Positions 26,772 to 36,528 are shown, counted from the first letter of the stretch. The stretch is 64,000 bases of DNA from Pseudomonadota bacterium (GCA_030145845.1 JAIXHJ010000003.1:310426-374425); one strand, 5' to 3'. Translations and numbers: made by a program. Notes: generated by a model not told the origin, from the letters alone.

Positions 26772-27416
26772 TCAGAATTCCTGCCAGTCACCCTGATTGA
26801 GGGATTCGTTCCATTCACACAGCAGTTCTGCCAGCGCATGGGCCTGGCGGTGCAGAAAGTGCAGTTCTTCCATGGTGTTTTTTTCGCCTGTGTATAACGG
26901 CAGGGTACGCAGTTTACTGACCAGCGGATGATCCGGCAGCTGCATTTTATTGCGTTCCAGCGTCCAGCGGATGTTGTTGGTCAGCATGCGGAAAAAACTG
27001 ATTTTGGTCTGCAGGGTAAAGAGGGTGAAATCTTCCAGATCGTTGAAGTGCTGATAATCAATGCCGGCCAGCAGTGCCGTACGGCCACTGACCTTGATTG
27101 AGGCTGAACGTTTAAAATTCAGCACCATGGCCATCACACCAAACATCTCACCGGGATTAATTTCGTTGATGATTTCGCCACTGTCATCATTGGCGAGAAC
27201 GGCCAGTTGCCCTTTCAGCAGGAAATACAGCACATTGGCATCGTCGCCGTGGTGCAGAATGATTTCGTCCTGATCAGCGGCAATAAACTGGGTCACGCTC
27301 ATCAGCAGTTCGAATTGCGTCGGATCGGTGTGAATCAGGTCTTTGAAAAAAGTGACACCATTGACGATACGCTGCAGGGTATCGATGGGGTACTCTTCGC
27401 GGGTGATTCGGCGCAT
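26772..27416 (-). CDS. Cyclic nucleotide-binding domain protein without recognisable HTH
   Basis: A 214-aa protein with a cNMP-binding beta-roll (EIILHHGDDANVLYFLLKGQ, NEINPGEMFGVMAMVLNFKR). The arginine that contacts the cyclic phosphate in CAP may correspond to R in FKRSASIKV. A helical segment follows (about 125-160), but I see no winged-helix DNA-binding domain in the C-terminal 70 residues, so this is probably a non-DNA-binding signalling protein. It could alternatively be a divergent Crp relative. It is transcribed alone. Confidence 0.75.
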   Translation of the reverse strand: MRRITREEYPIDTLQRIVNGVTFFKDLIHTDPTQFELLMSVTQFIAADQDEIILHHGDDANVLYFLLKGQLAVLANDDSGEIINEINPGEMFGVMAMVLNFKRSASIKVSGRTALLAGIDYQHFNDLEDFTLFTLQTKISFFRMLTNNIRWTLERNKMQLPDHPLVSKLRTLPLYTGEKNTMEELHFLHRQAHALAELLCEWNESLNQGDWQEF

Positions 27417-27619
27417 GTTGTCTCCAGCAACGGAAAATAACTTAGCAGAAATATAGCACGACAGACGGACCTTGAAAGACAGAGCCGGCCAATAATTAAT
27501 AAAGTTATTGATCTGTGTGATGGGGATCGCAGGATTATGTAAAGGGGAAAAAACAGGGAACTCCGGTCATATCCCTGTCACGGCGGGCTGTATGCTGATG
27601 GTTAGTGATAACAGGCCAG

Positions 27620-27647
27620 CCGCTGACCACCTGTCTGTGGTCAGCGG
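27620..27647. terminator. Hairpin downstream of ybiT
   Basis: CCGCTGACCAC at 27620-27630 and GTGGTCAGCGG at 27637-27647 form a perfect 11-bp stem with a 6-nt loop, 14 nt beyond the ybiT stop on the minus strand. There is no clear U-tract, so it may be an mRNA 3'-end stabiliser as much as a terminator. The rest of 27417-27660 shows nothing more. Confidence 0.55.
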
Positions 27648-27660
27648 GCGGCAGAGGGAC

Positions 27661-29256
27661 TTATTCGACGCCCTGGGATTTGAGGTATTCGTCGTAACTG
27701 CCGTGGAAGTCAACGATCTGGTTATCGCGGATTTCGATAATCCGGGTGGCCAGTGATGATACAAATTCACGGTCGTGGGAAACGAAGATCAGGGTGCCTT
27801 CGTACATTTCCAGCGCCAGGTTGAGCGACTCAATGGATTCCATATCCATGTGGTTGGTCGGTTCGTCCATGATCAGCACATTGTGATTGCCCATCATCAG
27901 TTTACCGAACAGCAGGCGGCCTTTTTCCCCACCGGAGCAGACCTTGACCTTCTTCTTGATGTCGTCCTGGTTGAACAGCAGACGGCCGAGGGTGCCGCGC
28001 ACAACCTGATCATCGTGTTCCTGGGTTTTCCACTGTTCCATCCACTCGAACAGGTTCATGTCTTTGGCGAATTCGTATTCGTGATCCTGGGCGTAGTAAC
28101 CCAGATCGGCGTTTTCAGCCCATTTGATGGTCCCGGCGGTGGGGGTGATGTCATCCACCAGACACTTGAGGAAGGTGGTTTTACCCACGCCGTTGGCACC
28201 GATTACGGCGATTTTCTCACCGGCTTCGATCAGCAGGTTGGTGTTTCTGAACAGTGGATCTTCACCATCATAAGCGTGTGTCAGGCCTTCGATCTCCAGT
28301 GCCAGGCGGTGCAGCTTTTTCTCCTGGGTGAAGCGGATAAACGGGTTCTGACGGCTGGACGGTTTGATGTCGTCGAGCTTGATCTTCTCAATCTGCTTGG
28401 CACGGCTGGTGGCCTGCTTGGATTTGGAGGCGTTGGCCGAGAAGCGGGAGACGAACTGCTGCAGTTCAGCAATCTGGGCTTTCTTCTTCGCATTCTCGGA
28501 CTGCAGGCGCTCACGGGCGGCCGTGGAGGCGATCATAAAGTCGTCGTAGTTACCCGGATAGATACGGATATCGCCATAGTCGATGTCTGCCATGTGGGTG
28601 CAGACGGAGTTCAGGAAGTGACGGTCATGCGAGATAATGATCATGGTGCACTTCATGTTATTCAGGATACCTTCCAGCCAGCGGATGGTGTTGATATCCA
28701 GGTTGTTGGTCGGTTCGTCGAGCAGCAGGATATCCGGGTTGGAGAACAGCGCCTGCGCCAGCAGCACCCGCAGTTTCCAGCCCGGGGCGACTTCACTCAT
28801 CGGGCCGAGATGCTGTTCGGTCGGGATGCCGGCACCGAGCAGCAGCTCACCCGCACGGGATTCGGCGGTGTAACCGTCCATTTCGGCAAACTCGCCTTCC
28901 AGCTCAGCGGCGCGCATGTAATCGTCTTCGCTGGCTTCCGGGTTGGCGTAGATGGCATCGCGCTCTTCTTTGACCGCCCACAGTTCTTTGTTGCCCATCA
29001 TCACGGTGTCGAGCACGGTGAATTCTTCAAAGGCGAACTGATCCTGATTCAGTTTGCCCAGCCGCTCGTTCGGCGTCACGCTGACGTTGCCGGCGGTAGG
29101 CTCCAGGGTGCCGTCCAGAATCTTCATGAATGTGGACTTACCACAGCCGTTGGCACCGATAAGACCATAACGGTTGCCGTCGCCAAATTTGACAGAGATG
29201 TTTTCAAACAGCGGCTTGGCACCGAACTGCATGGTGATATTTGCGGTGGAAATCAC
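27661..29256 (-). CDS. ybiT: ABC-F family ATPase YbiT
   Basis: ABC-F proteins bind the ribosomal E site and relieve translational stalls. The 531-aa protein has two nucleotide-binding domains (Walker [12 protein letters not shown] and [11 protein letters not shown]; Walker [13 protein letters not shown] and [12 protein letters not shown]) joined by a charged coiled-coil linker (about 240-310). The first signature motif is the YbiT-type [15 protein letters not shown] instead of LSGGQ; the second is [13 protein letters not shown]. There are no membrane helices. It is monocistronic. Confidence 0.95.
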   Translation of the reverse strand: MISTANITMQFGAKPLFENISVKFGDGNRYGLIGANGCGKSTFMKILDGTLEPTAGNVSVTPNERLGKLNQDQFAFEEFTVLDTVMMGNKELWAVKEERDAIYANPEASEDDYMRAAELEGEFAEMDGYTAESRAGELLLGAGIPTEQHLGPMSEVAPGWKLRVLLAQALFSNPDILLLDEPTNNLDINTIRWLEGILNNMKCTMIIISHDRHFLNSVCTHMADIDYGDIRIYPGNYDDFMIASTAARERLQSENAKKKAQIAELQQFVSRFSANASKSKQATSRAKQIEKIKLDDIKPSSRQNPFIRFTQEKKLHRLALEIEGLTHAYDGEDPLFRNTNLLIEAGEKIAVIGANGVGKTTFLKCLVDDITPTAGTIKWAENADLGYYAQDHEYEFAKDMNLFEWMEQWKTQEHDDQVVRGTLGRLLFNQDDIKKKVKVCSGGEKGRLLFGKLMMGNHNVLIMDEPTNHMDMESIESLNLALEMYEGTLIFVSHDREFVSSLATRIIEIRDNQIVDFHGSYDEYLKSQGVE

Positions 29257-29436
29257 GGCGGAATCCTGAATGCTGAAGGTTTACAGAAGGGCCCGGATTA
29301 TACGGTGTTTGCCGCACAAACACGACTGGCGGCTGTGGGCGGCGATCATATTAACTGAGCAAACCGAGTGGTTTTTTGTATACATAAGCCGGCTGTGGTG
29401 GTTTTAAATCAGTGCCCCTGACCATAAGGAGCCACT

Positions 29437-29703
29437 ATGACCATTGATGACACGCTGGTGAACCGCCTCGGCTGGTTCGCTTCGCTGATGGGGATTCTGA
29501 TGTTCTCATCTATCGACCAGATCCGCCTGAACCTGCAGGGGCAACCGGGTTCTGTGATCCTGCCGCTGGCAACCACGGTGAACTGTTTTGCCTGGATGGC
29601 GTATTCGTTTCTCCGGCGGGAGCGTGACTGGCCGCTGTTCTGGGCCAACAGTGTGGGGGCTGTGTGTGGCTTTGCCACGGCGCTGACTGCGCTGGTGATG
29701 TGA
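29437..29703 (+). CDS. SemiSWEET-type sugar transporter
   Basis: An 88-aa protein with three membrane helices (about 10-27, 40-58 and 66-86), the size and layout of bacterial SemiSWEETs, which dimerise to give a sugar pore. The PQ-loop position reads SSIDQIRLN, and the second and third helices contain PLATTVNCFAWMAYSFL and FWANSVGAVCGFATALTA, where the Trp and Asn residues would face the sugar. AAGGAG upstream of the ATG is a good ribosome site. It is convergent with efpL. The transported sugar is not predictable. Confidence 0.85.
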   Translation: MTIDDTLVNRLGWFASLMGILMFSSIDQIRLNLQGQPGSVILPLATTVNCFAWMAYSFLRRERDWPLFWANSVGAVCGFATALTALVM

Positions 29704-29706
29704 AGG

Positions 29707-29730
29707 AAAACCGGGCAGTTGCCTGCCCGG
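29707..29730 (-). terminator. Terminator for efpL (minus strand)
   Basis: CCGGGCA/TGCCCGG (29711-29717 and 29724-29730) with a 6-nt loop; on the minus strand it is followed by TTTTCC. It lies between the convergent semiSWEET and efpL genes. Confidence 0.65.
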
Positions 29731-29737
29731 TGCGCAA

Positions 29738-30313
29738 TCATTTGCCGCCGGCACGGCCGACGAAACGGCGCTCTTCCACGTTAATGCGGATCTTGTCACC
29801 GGTAGAGATGTGTTCCGGAACCTGTACGGTCAGGCCGGTGGTCACGGTGGCCGGTTTGGTACGGGCGGTGGCGGAGTTGCCTTTGACGGATGGCTCAGTC
29901 TCAACGATTTCCAGCTCAACGATGGATGGCAGGTCGAGACCAACCGGGGCACCGTTGACCAGCAGCACCAGTACGCCTTCGGTCTGCTCGCTGACAAACA
30001 GCATGTCGTCGGCGATGGCGTCTTTGTTCATGTGGTACGGGGTGTAGTCTTCGTTGTCCATAAAGACAAATTCGTCGCCGTCACTGTAAGAGAACGTGGC
30101 CGGACGTTTGATCAGGTCAGCAAAGTTCAGCATGTCCGAATCTTTGAAGGTCTCATCGATTTTCTGACCGGTAACTACCTCGTACATACGCATGCGGTAC
30201 AGGCTGCCGCCGGCACGGCCCTGAGGCACGGAGCGCTCGATATCTTTTACAAAGTACACCTTACCGTTGTACTCAATGGCAGCGTTCTTTTTGATTTCAC
30301 TCGCTTTTGGCAT
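29738..30313 (-). CDS. efpL: EF-P-like elongation factor EfpL (YeiP)
   Basis: EfpL (YeiP) is an EF-P paralogue that relieves stalling at polyproline and other difficult sequences. The 191-aa protein aligns with E. coli YeiP throughout: [20 protein letters not shown] at the start, EYTPYH-like [15 protein letters not shown] in the middle and [15 protein letters not shown] at the end. The loop that carries the modified lysine in EF-P reads [12 protein letters not shown] here, with an arginine at position 33 as in E. coli YeiP, so no lysine modification is needed. No canonical efp lies in the window. Confidence 0.92.
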   Translation of the reverse strand: MPKASEIKKNAAIEYNGKVYFVKDIERSVPQGRAGGSLYRMRMYEVVTGQKIDETFKDSDMLNFADLIKRPATFSYSDGDEFVFMDNEDYTPYHMNKDAIADDMLFVSEQTEGVLVLLVNGAPVGLDLPSIVELEIVETEPSVKGNSATARTKPATVTTGLTVQVPEHISTGDKIRINVEERRFVGRAGGK

Positions 30314-30477
30314 GACTGACTTGTCCTCTTGGTGATGCAGGCAGCGATACAGGCCTTACGGCCGTGCCGGATAATACGCGCTTTGGCGGATGAAAACGAC
30401 TGTCCGGCAGTGATATGACAGCGGCCGTAGTCCGTGTTCTTATAGCAGGAACTGAGATAAGCACGGCGGGAGTCACA

Positions 30478-31017
30478 ATGGATTATCAGACGGTCATGGA
30501 TTTCTGGTTCCGCGAGCTGCAGCCGAAGCAGTGGTGGGTCAGGGATGCTGCGCTGGATGCACAGATACGGCAACGTTTTACGGCGCTGCATGCCGCGGCC
30601 GCGGCGGGGGAGCTGTTCCACTGGCGCCGTGCGGCGGCAGGGCGGCTGGCCGAGGTTATCGTGCTGGATCAGTTTTCACGCAATATGTTCCGAGATACGG
30701 CGCAGGCGTTCGCCACTGACGCGCTGGCACTGGTGCTGGCGCAGGAGGCCGTGGCCGCCGCGGCCGATCAGCAGCTGCCGGTGCAGCAGCGGGTGTTCTT
30801 TTATATGCCTTATATGCACAGCGAATCACTGCGCATTCATGACGAGGCTCTGACGCTGTTCAGTCAGCCGGGGCTGGAAAGTAATCTGGACTTTGAGCAC
30901 CGGCACCGGACGATTCTGGAACGCTTCGGCCGTTACCCGCACCGCAACGCCATACTGGGGCGGGACTCCAGCGCGGCAGAAACGGCGTTTCTGACACAAC
31001 CGGGTTCATCCTTTTAA
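30478..31017 (+). CDS. DUF924 family protein
   Basis: A 179-aa all-helical protein with the family landmarks VMDFWFRELQPKQWWVRD, VIVLDQFSRNMFRDT, FFYMPYMHSESL and the C-terminal RHRTILERFGRYPHRNAILG. The fold is TPR-like; no biochemical function is established. The start at 30478 has GGGAG eight nt upstream, which favours it over an in-frame start at 30415. It stands alone between efpL and cvfB. Confidence 0.85.
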   Translation: MDYQTVMDFWFRELQPKQWWVRDAALDAQIRQRFTALHAAAAAGELFHWRRAAAGRLAEVIVLDQFSRNMFRDTAQAFATDALALVLAQEAVAAAADQQLPVQQRVFFYMPYMHSESLRIHDEALTLFSQPGLESNLDFEHRHRTILERFGRYPHRNAILGRDSSAAETAFLTQPGSSF

Positions 31018-31048
31018 CCCGGCGTCATCCGCTGTCGTCTGCCTGGGC

Positions 31049-32065
31049 TCAGGGCTTTTTCAGGCTCAGGGTTGAGGCGCTTTTCTTCTTCGGATTGCGG
31101 TATACCTTTTTCGCCGGCTTCGGCCCGCTGCTGTCTTTGCCACTGTCTTTACTGCTGATGGCTGCGGCCGGGCGCGGGGCTTTTTCCGGCCGTGGCTGCC
31201 GCTGGTCAGCGTCGGTGGCGAGGCGGATGCCGTTGTCTTCAATCACGATCTTACGTTCTTTGAACAGCTTGCCGATGGCCATTTTGAACGTCCGTTTGCT
31301 GACGCCGAAGTGCAGTTCGATCAGGTCGGCCGGTGAGTAATCATTCAGGCCCAGCGTGCCATTGCCTTCTTCCAGTTTTTTCAGAATACGTTTCGCCAGC
31401 GGATCGGCTTTGCCGTGGCCGGCCGGTTCCAGCATCAGATCAAGACGGTGATCGGTACGTACCCGTTTGACATAGCCCTTTACCTGCTGACCGACACGGA
31501 TGGCTTTGCGCACATCATCATTGTGCAGCACGCCCCAGTACTGATTGTTGACCACGGCTTTGTAGCCCAGCTCGGTGCGCTGGGTAATCAGCAGGCTGAC
31601 CTTGTCCCCGGTCTGCAGCGGCATGGGTGCACCGGGCCAGGAGGGGGTGATTTCATCGCGGATAAAGCGGTTCAGACGCGTGCTGCCGATAATGCGGCCG
31701 GTGTTATCGAGCGTGACATACACGGCGTAGCTGTGGCCTTTTTCCAGGCGCTGTTTCTGTTCGGCGAACGGTACAAACAGATCTTTGGCCAGCCCCCAGT
31801 CGAGAAAAGCGCCCATGCTGTTAACGTCCACCGCCTGCAGAAAGGCGACTTCACCGACGGCAGCCCTGGGCTGCTGGGTGGTGGCGATCAGGCGGTCTTC
31901 CGAGTCGAGATAAACAAACACCGTCAGCTCATCACCGATGGCGGTATTGTCCGGCACCTGCCGGCGTGGCAGCAGAATGCGGCCACCGTCGGTATCGTTG
32001 AGGTAGAGGCCCTGTGGTTGTTCATCAGCCACGGTCAGGGTGTAAAAGCGTCCGGGTTCGGTCAT
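31049..32065 (-). CDS. cvfB: CvfB-family S1-like RNA-binding protein
   Basis: A 338-aa protein of the CvfB/YitL family with tandem S1-like beta-barrels (GEVAFLQAVDVNSMGAFLDW, KGYVKRVRTDHRLDLML) and a C-terminal winged-helix domain (GLNDYSPADLIELHFGVSKR). A basic, low-complexity Lys/Pro/Ser tail of about 50 residues follows and could bind RNA. The family has been linked to post-transcriptional control; its targets here are unknown. It is convergent with the DUF924 gene. Confidence 0.87.
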   Translation of the reverse strand: MTEPGRFYTLTVADEQPQGLYLNDTDGGRILLPRRQVPDNTAIGDELTVFVYLDSEDRLIATTQQPRAAVGEVAFLQAVDVNSMGAFLDWGLAKDLFVPFAEQKQRLEKGHSYAVYVTLDNTGRIIGSTRLNRFIRDEITPSWPGAPMPLQTGDKVSLLITQRTELGYKAVVNNQYWGVLHNDDVRKAIRVGQQVKGYVKRVRTDHRLDLMLEPAGHGKADPLAKRILKKLEEGNGTLGLNDYSPADLIELHFGVSKRTFKMAIGKLFKERKIVIEDNGIRLATDADQRQPRPEKAPRPAAAISSKDSGKDSSGPKPAKKVYRNPKKKSASTLSLKKP

Positions 32066-32123
32066 GGAAATCTCTGCGGTGTGAATAGCTCAGCTATGGT
32101 AACGGAAAGGCGCTCAGCCGGCA

Positions 32124-32402
32124 TCAGCTGCGGTAAATGGTTTCGATCAGATGCCAGCCGAAGCGGGTTTTTACCGGGCCCTGCACTGTCAGCAACGGGC
32201 CTTTGAACACCACATCGTCAAATGCTTTGACCATGTCGCCTTTGCTGAACTCGCCCAGGCTGCCACCGTTCTTTTTGCTCGGACACTGTGAATATTTCTG
32301 TGCCAGACGGCTGAAATCCGCGCCTTCTGCCAGTTGTTGTTTCAGTTTTTCGGCCTCTTCCCGGGTTTTCACCAGAATATGGCGGGCACATGCTCGTGGC
32401 AT
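32124..32402 (-). CDS. ppiC: Parvulin-type peptidyl-prolyl cis-trans isomerase
   Basis: A 92-aa single-domain cytoplasmic parvulin. The family motifs are ARHILVKTREEAEKL, FSRLAQKYSQCPSKKNGGSLGEF and the C-terminal TRFGWHLIETI. There is no signal peptide or chaperone domain, which separates it from SurA and PpiD. It catalyses proline isomerisation in folding; clients are unknown. It lies 58 nt upstream of cvfB on the same strand and is divergent from upp. Confidence 0.94.
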   Translation of the reverse strand: MPRACARHILVKTREEAEKLKQQLAEGADFSRLAQKYSQCPSKKNGGSLGEFSKGDMVKAFDDVVFKGPLLTVQGPVKTRFGWHLIETIYRS

Positions 32403-32521
32403 AAGCTCTCCTTTTTTAAGAATTTATCTGACCATCCGGTCACATTTGGCGTCGCGCAGCGCCGGTCTCTGTGAGAAAATCGCCGCCGTTTGAATTATAC
32501 CCGTAAGTCAGAGAGGTAAGC

Positions 32522-33148
32522 ATGAGCGTCCACGAAATCCGTCACCCCCTTGTCCGCCACAAACTTGGTTTGATGCGTAATAAATCAATCAGCACCCGTG
32601 GCTTCCGCCAGCTGGCGGGTGAAGTCGGAAACCTGCTGACTTACGAAGCAACCAAGGATCTGGAACTGGAAGAATACAACCAGGATGGCTGGTGCGGCCC
32701 GACCAAGTGTGAGCGTATCCGTGGTAAGAAAATTACCATCGTGCCGATTCTGCGCGCGGGTCTGGGAATGCTGGATGGCGTACTGGAACTGATTCCAAGC
32801 GCAAAAATCAGCGTGGTCGGTCTGTACCGTGACGAAGAAACGCTGGAACCAGTGAGCTACTTCGACAAGCTGGCCGGTGATATCGACCAGCGTATGGCGC
32901 TGATTGTTGACCCGATGCTGGCCACCGGTGGCTCCATGGTGGCCACCATCGACCTGCTGAAGAAAACCGGTTGCAGCAGTATCCGTGCGCTGGTGCTGGT
33001 CGCGGCGCCGGAAGGCATCAAAAAAGTTCAGGAAGCGCATCCGGATGTGGATATCTATACCGCGTCTGTCGACAGTCATCTGAATGAAAACGGTTACATC
33101 ATCCCCGGTCTGGGCGACGCCGGCGACAAGATTTTCGGCACCAAATAA
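32522..33148 (+). CDS. upp: Uracil phosphoribosyltransferase
   Basis: Upp salvages uracil: uracil + PRPP gives UMP + PPi. The 208-aa protein has the N-terminal [17 protein letters not shown], the flexible-loop region [14 protein letters not shown], the PRPP-binding motif [13 protein letters not shown] and the C-terminal uracil site [17 protein letters not shown]. It is followed 25 nt downstream by the uracil permease gene, the usual salvage operon. Confidence 0.97.
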   Translation: MSVHEIRHPLVRHKLGLMRNKSISTRGFRQLAGEVGNLLTYEATKDLELEEYNQDGWCGPTKCERIRGKKITIVPILRAGLGMLDGVLELIPSAKISVVGLYRDEETLEPVSYFDKLAGDIDQRMALIVDPMLATGGSMVATIDLLKKTGCSSIRALVLVAAPEGIKKVQEAHPDVDIYTASVDSHLNENGYIIPGLGDAGDKIFGTK

Positions 33149-33173
33149 TAACAATCCGAGGGGAGAAGATTTC

Positions 33174-34469
33174 ATGCAAAGCAATAACGATAACCTGTAC
33201 AGCGGCTGGCGGATGCTGCTGGCCGGTGCGCAGATGCTGTTTGTGGCATTCGGCTCACTGGTACTGGTTCCTCTGATTACCGGACTTGATCCGAGTGTGG
33301 CGCTGTTCACGGCGGGTATGGGAACACTGATTTTTCAGTTCACCACCAAACGCTCCATTCCGGTGTTCCTGGCGTCTTCCTTTGCCTTTATTGCACCGAT
33401 TATTTTCAGCATCCAGACCTGGGGGATGGCGGCCACGATGGGCGCGCTGTTCTGTGCCGGTCTGGTGTATGTGGCACTGTCTGCGCTGGTGGCCCTGCGT
33501 GGTCCGGGCTTCCTGCACCGCCTGCTGCCGCCGGTGGTGACCGGCCCGATCATTATGATCATCGGTCTGGGACTGGCGCCGATTGCGGTTAATATGGCAA
33601 TGGGGAAAACCGGTGATGCATCGGCAGAACTGTTTCCTTATGCCGATGCCATGTGGGTATCCATGCCGGCACTGATCACCACGCTGCTGGTGGCCACCAT
33701 GGCCAAAGGGATTTTCCGTCTGGTGCCGATTCTGGCCGGTGTGGCGGTGGGTTATGCCATTGCTGCTTTCAGTGGCATGGTCGATTACAGCGCCGTGACC
33801 GGCAGCCCGTGGATGCGTCTGCCGGGTTTTGTGATGCCGGAATTTCATCTGGCTGCCATCCTGTTCATGATTCCGGTGGCCATTGCGCCGGCGATTGAGC
33901 ACGTCGGTGACGTCCTGGCCATCGGCAGCGTTACCGGTAAAGACTATGTACAGAAGCCGGGCCTGCACCGCACGCTGCTGGGTGATGGTCTGGCGACTTC
34001 AGCCGCATCGCTGTTCGGTGGACCGCCGAACACGACCTACTCGGAAGTGACCGGCGCTGTGATGCTGACCAAAGCCTTCAATCCGGTGGTGATGACCTGG
34101 GCGGCGGTGTTCGCCATTCTGCTGGCGTTTGTTGCCAAATTCGGCGCCCTGTTGCAGACCATTCCGACGCCGGTGATGGGCGGTATTCTGATTCTGCTGT
34201 TCGGCTCCATCGCCGGCGTGGGTATGAATATCCTGATCAAGGGTAAAGTGGATATGAGCGCCCAGCGCAATCTGGTGATTGTCGCGACCACGCTGGTGTT
34301 TGGTATCGGTGGCATGGCCATCGGTTCCGAATCCTGGCATCTGCAGGGCGTCAGCCTGTGCGGTGTGGTGGCGATCGTGCTTAACCTGATCCTGCCGCAT
34401 GCGGACCCGGTAACGGATCTGCATGAAGAAAAAGAGATTGTGGATGATATCGTCGAGCACGGACGTTAA
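33174..34469 (+). CDS. uraA: Uracil:H+ symporter (NCS2 family)
   Basis: UraA imports uracil with protons. The 431-aa protein has about 14 membrane segments and the NCS2 signatures PVFLASSFAFIAP, RLLPPVVTGPIIMIIGL, AIAPAIEHVGDVLAI and GGPPNTTYSEVTGAVMLT, where the conserved Glu residues bind the base. The start at 33174 is set by GAGGGGAG 7-10 nt upstream; an extension to 33084 would overlap upp in another frame. It forms an operon with upp. Confidence 0.95.
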   Translation: MQSNNDNLYSGWRMLLAGAQMLFVAFGSLVLVPLITGLDPSVALFTAGMGTLIFQFTTKRSIPVFLASSFAFIAPIIFSIQTWGMAATMGALFCAGLVYVALSALVALRGPGFLHRLLPPVVTGPIIMIIGLGLAPIAVNMAMGKTGDASAELFPYADAMWVSMPALITTLLVATMAKGIFRLVPILAGVAVGYAIAAFSGMVDYSAVTGSPWMRLPGFVMPEFHLAAILFMIPVAIAPAIEHVGDVLAIGSVTGKDYVQKPGLHRTLLGDGLATSAASLFGGPPNTTYSEVTGAVMLTKAFNPVVMTWAAVFAILLAFVAKFGALLQTIPTPVMGGILILLFGSIAGVGMNILIKGKVDMSAQRNLVIVATTLVFGIGGMAIGSESWHLQGVSLCGVVAIVLNLILPHADPVTDLHEEKEIVDDIVEHGR

Positions 34470-34483
34470 TTCCGCTTCGCTGA

Positions 34484-34514
34484 CAGAAACGGCCGCTTTG
34501 TGCGGCCGTTTCTG
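34484..34514 (+). terminator. Hairpin terminator after uraA
   Basis: CAGAAACGGCCGC (34484-34496) and GCGGCCGTTTCTG (34502-34514) form a 13-bp stem with a 5-nt loop. Only a short T run follows, but position and stem strength make termination likely. Confidence 0.7.
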
Positions 34515-34615
34515 TTTCCGGCGTCTGAAAAGCGCCCCGACCGGGCACCTTTAATTTGCACCTGTGGTCACAGCCGTTAAGGTAAAAAGAAAGAATCCGG
34601 CAGCTGGAGACCCTT

Positions 34616-36058
34616 ATGGCCCTGAACAATGGCGTGCATCTGATCTGTTACCCCAACCGTCTGGGGGATAATATTCATGATCTGCATCAGACCCTCAATA
34701 CGCATTTCCGCGACGCCGTCAGTGGCGTGCATCTGCTGCCGTTTTATCCCTCCAATGCCGATAATGGTTTTTCTCCGCTGACCCATCTGGAAGTGGATGC
34801 GGCGTATGGCAGCTGGGAAGATGTCAGCCGTCTGGCCGCGGATTACGATCTGTGTGTGGATCTGGTGATCAATCATATCTCCGACGAATCCCGGGAGTTC
34901 CGCGATTTTCTGCAGCATGGCTACGCGTCGGAGTTTGCGGATCTGTTTATTCATGTCGATGAGCTGGAACCCATCAGCCACGATGATCTGGCGAAAATTC
35001 ATATCCGCAAAGAGAAAGAACCCTTCCGTGAAGTGACCTTTGCCGACGGCGGCAAAGGCCGGGTCTGGTGTACCTTTACCGAGCATCAGGTCGATCTCAA
35101 TTATGCCCGGCCGGCGGCGCGGGAACTGATGGCGCGCTATATGAAATTCCTGACGGCGGCCGGGGTGAAACTGTTCCGTCTGGATGCTTTCGGTTATCTG
35201 ACCAAAGAAATCGGCAGCAGCTGTTTTCTGGTGGAGCCGGATGTTTACCGCCACCTCGACTGGTTCAATGAACTGGCACTGTCGCTGGACGCCGAACTGT
35301 TACCGGAGGTGCATGACCACACCAGCTTCCAGTACGCCATTGCCCGCCGGCATATGCATTGTTATGGCTTCGCTCTGCCACCGCTGATGCTGCATGCCAT
35401 GCTGTCGAATAACAGTAAGCACCTGAAAAACTGGCTGCGCATGTGTCCGCGCAATATGGTGACGGTACTGGATACCCACGACGGCATCTGTATTCCGGAT
35501 GTGGAAGGGGTACTGCCGGACACTGAAATTGCCGCACTGGTGGAAAACCTGAACGAGCGCAGTGCCGATCCGATTCTGCGCCGTTCTGCGTTGAACCCGC
35601 ATTCAGTCGGCGCCATCTATCAGCTCACCTGTACGTTCTATGACGCCATGATGCGTAACGATGACGCCTATATCTGCGCGCGGGCGATCCAGTTTTTCTG
35701 CCCCGGTATCCCGCAGGTGTATTACGTCGGTCTGCTGGCCGGGGTTAACGATGATGCCCTGAGCGATCTGACCGGCGAGGCACGTGATATTAACCGGCAC
35801 TACTACGGGCTGGACGAAGTGGATGAAGCCATGCGGCAGCCGGTGGTACAGCGCCAGCTGGAACTGATGCGTTTCCGCAATAATTACCCGGCTTTTGAGG
35901 GCCATTTTGAACTCAATTCATCCGGTGATGACAGTGTCTGTCTGGCCTGGCGTCACGGCAATTACTATGCGCGGCTGTTTGTTGATCTGAATTACAAAAC
36001 CGCGCGTATCAGTTATCTGAATGAAAGCAATCTGAAGGAAGTGCACTGGCAGTGCTGA
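34616..36058 (+). CDS. GH13_18 glycoside phosphorylase (sucrose or glucosylglycerol type)
   Basis: Subfamily GH13_18 enzymes reversibly phosphorolyse alpha-glucosides to glucose-1-phosphate by a retaining mechanism. The catalytic residues are visible: nucleophile D190 (FRLDAFGY), acid/base E231 (LLPEVHDH) and D289 (VLDTHDGI), matching those I recall for Bifidobacterium sucrose phosphorylase (192, 232, 290). The 480-aa length fits. The acceptor-site loop, which reads NLDLYQ in that enzyme, is VGAIYQ here, losing an Asp that contacts fructose, so the substrate may be glucosylglycerol or glucosylglycerate rather than sucrose. It is a single gene with no adjacent sugar transporter. Confidence 0.82.
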   Translation: MALNNGVHLICYPNRLGDNIHDLHQTLNTHFRDAVSGVHLLPFYPSNADNGFSPLTHLEVDAAYGSWEDVSRLAADYDLCVDLVINHISDESREFRDFLQHGYASEFADLFIHVDELEPISHDDLAKIHIRKEKEPFREVTFADGGKGRVWCTFTEHQVDLNYARPAARELMARYMKFLTAAGVKLFRLDAFGYLTKEIGSSCFLVEPDVYRHLDWFNELALSLDAELLPEVHDHTSFQYAIARRHMHCYGFALPPLMLHAMLSNNSKHLKNWLRMCPRNMVTVLDTHDGICIPDVEGVLPDTEIAALVENLNERSADPILRRSALNPHSVGAIYQLTCTFYDAMMRNDDAYICARAIQFFCPGIPQVYYVGLLAGVNDDALSDLTGEARDINRHYYGLDEVDEAMRQPVVQRQLELMRFRNNYPAFEGHFELNSSGDDSVCLAWRHGNYYARLFVDLNYKTARISYLNESNLKEVHWQC

Positions 36059-36066
36059 GCCGGGCG

Positions 36067-36474
36067 TTACTGCCCGGCGGCATTTTTCAGCAGGCTGTTT
36101 TCCACCACACTCACTTCAACACGGCTGCCGGCGGCAACGTCCTGCAGCAGGGTGACGTCATCCAGCGCATCGGCCCAGATAACCGCCGGGTGAGCGAGGC
36201 GGATCTCGTTATGAAAGGACAGCGGCGTCGGGCCATAGCCGATGACAATGCTGCTGCCATCGACCCAGAAGGCAATGTCGCCGGGCTGGACCACTTTGCT
36301 GGTTTCCGCGACTGGCGGAATAAAAGGAATGGGGCAGTCAAACATCAGTGTCTGACCCCAGGTATGAACGCTGGCCGCGAAGGGCGCAGCATCGCTGATA
36401 ACCTGAGCCAGCGGCGTATGGCGCAGCGCCAGACGCAGCTCGGCCGATTCAAAACGCAGTGAAAGCAGAAGCAT
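36067..36474 (-). CDS. Cyclophilin-like fold protein
   Basis: A 135-aa protein resembling the small cyclophilin-like family typified by Thermotoga TM1367: VHTWGQTLMFDCPIPF, QPGDIAFWVDGSSIVIGYGPTP and NEIRLAHPAVIWADALDDV. These proteins have a cyclophilin beta-barrel but isomerase activity has not been shown for most of them. It is convergent with the GH13_18 gene (8 nt between stops). Confidence 0.75.
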   Translation of the reverse strand: MLLLSLRFESAELRLALRHTPLAQVISDAAPFAASVHTWGQTLMFDCPIPFIPPVAETSKVVQPGDIAFWVDGSSIVIGYGPTPLSFHNEIRLAHPAVIWADALDDVTLLQDVAAGSRVEVSVVENSLLKNAAGQ

Positions 36475-36528
36475 AAAAGACCCTCCGCAGCGGGCTGAAT
36501 ACCTGTCACCGGATGCTGGCAGGTATTT

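Noticed and set aside
27775..29358. A 527-codon plus-strand frame opposite ybiT
   Set aside because: It is wholly antisense to a highly conserved ABC-F gene, its translation has no recognisable family, and such mirror frames are expected in G+C-rich DNA.
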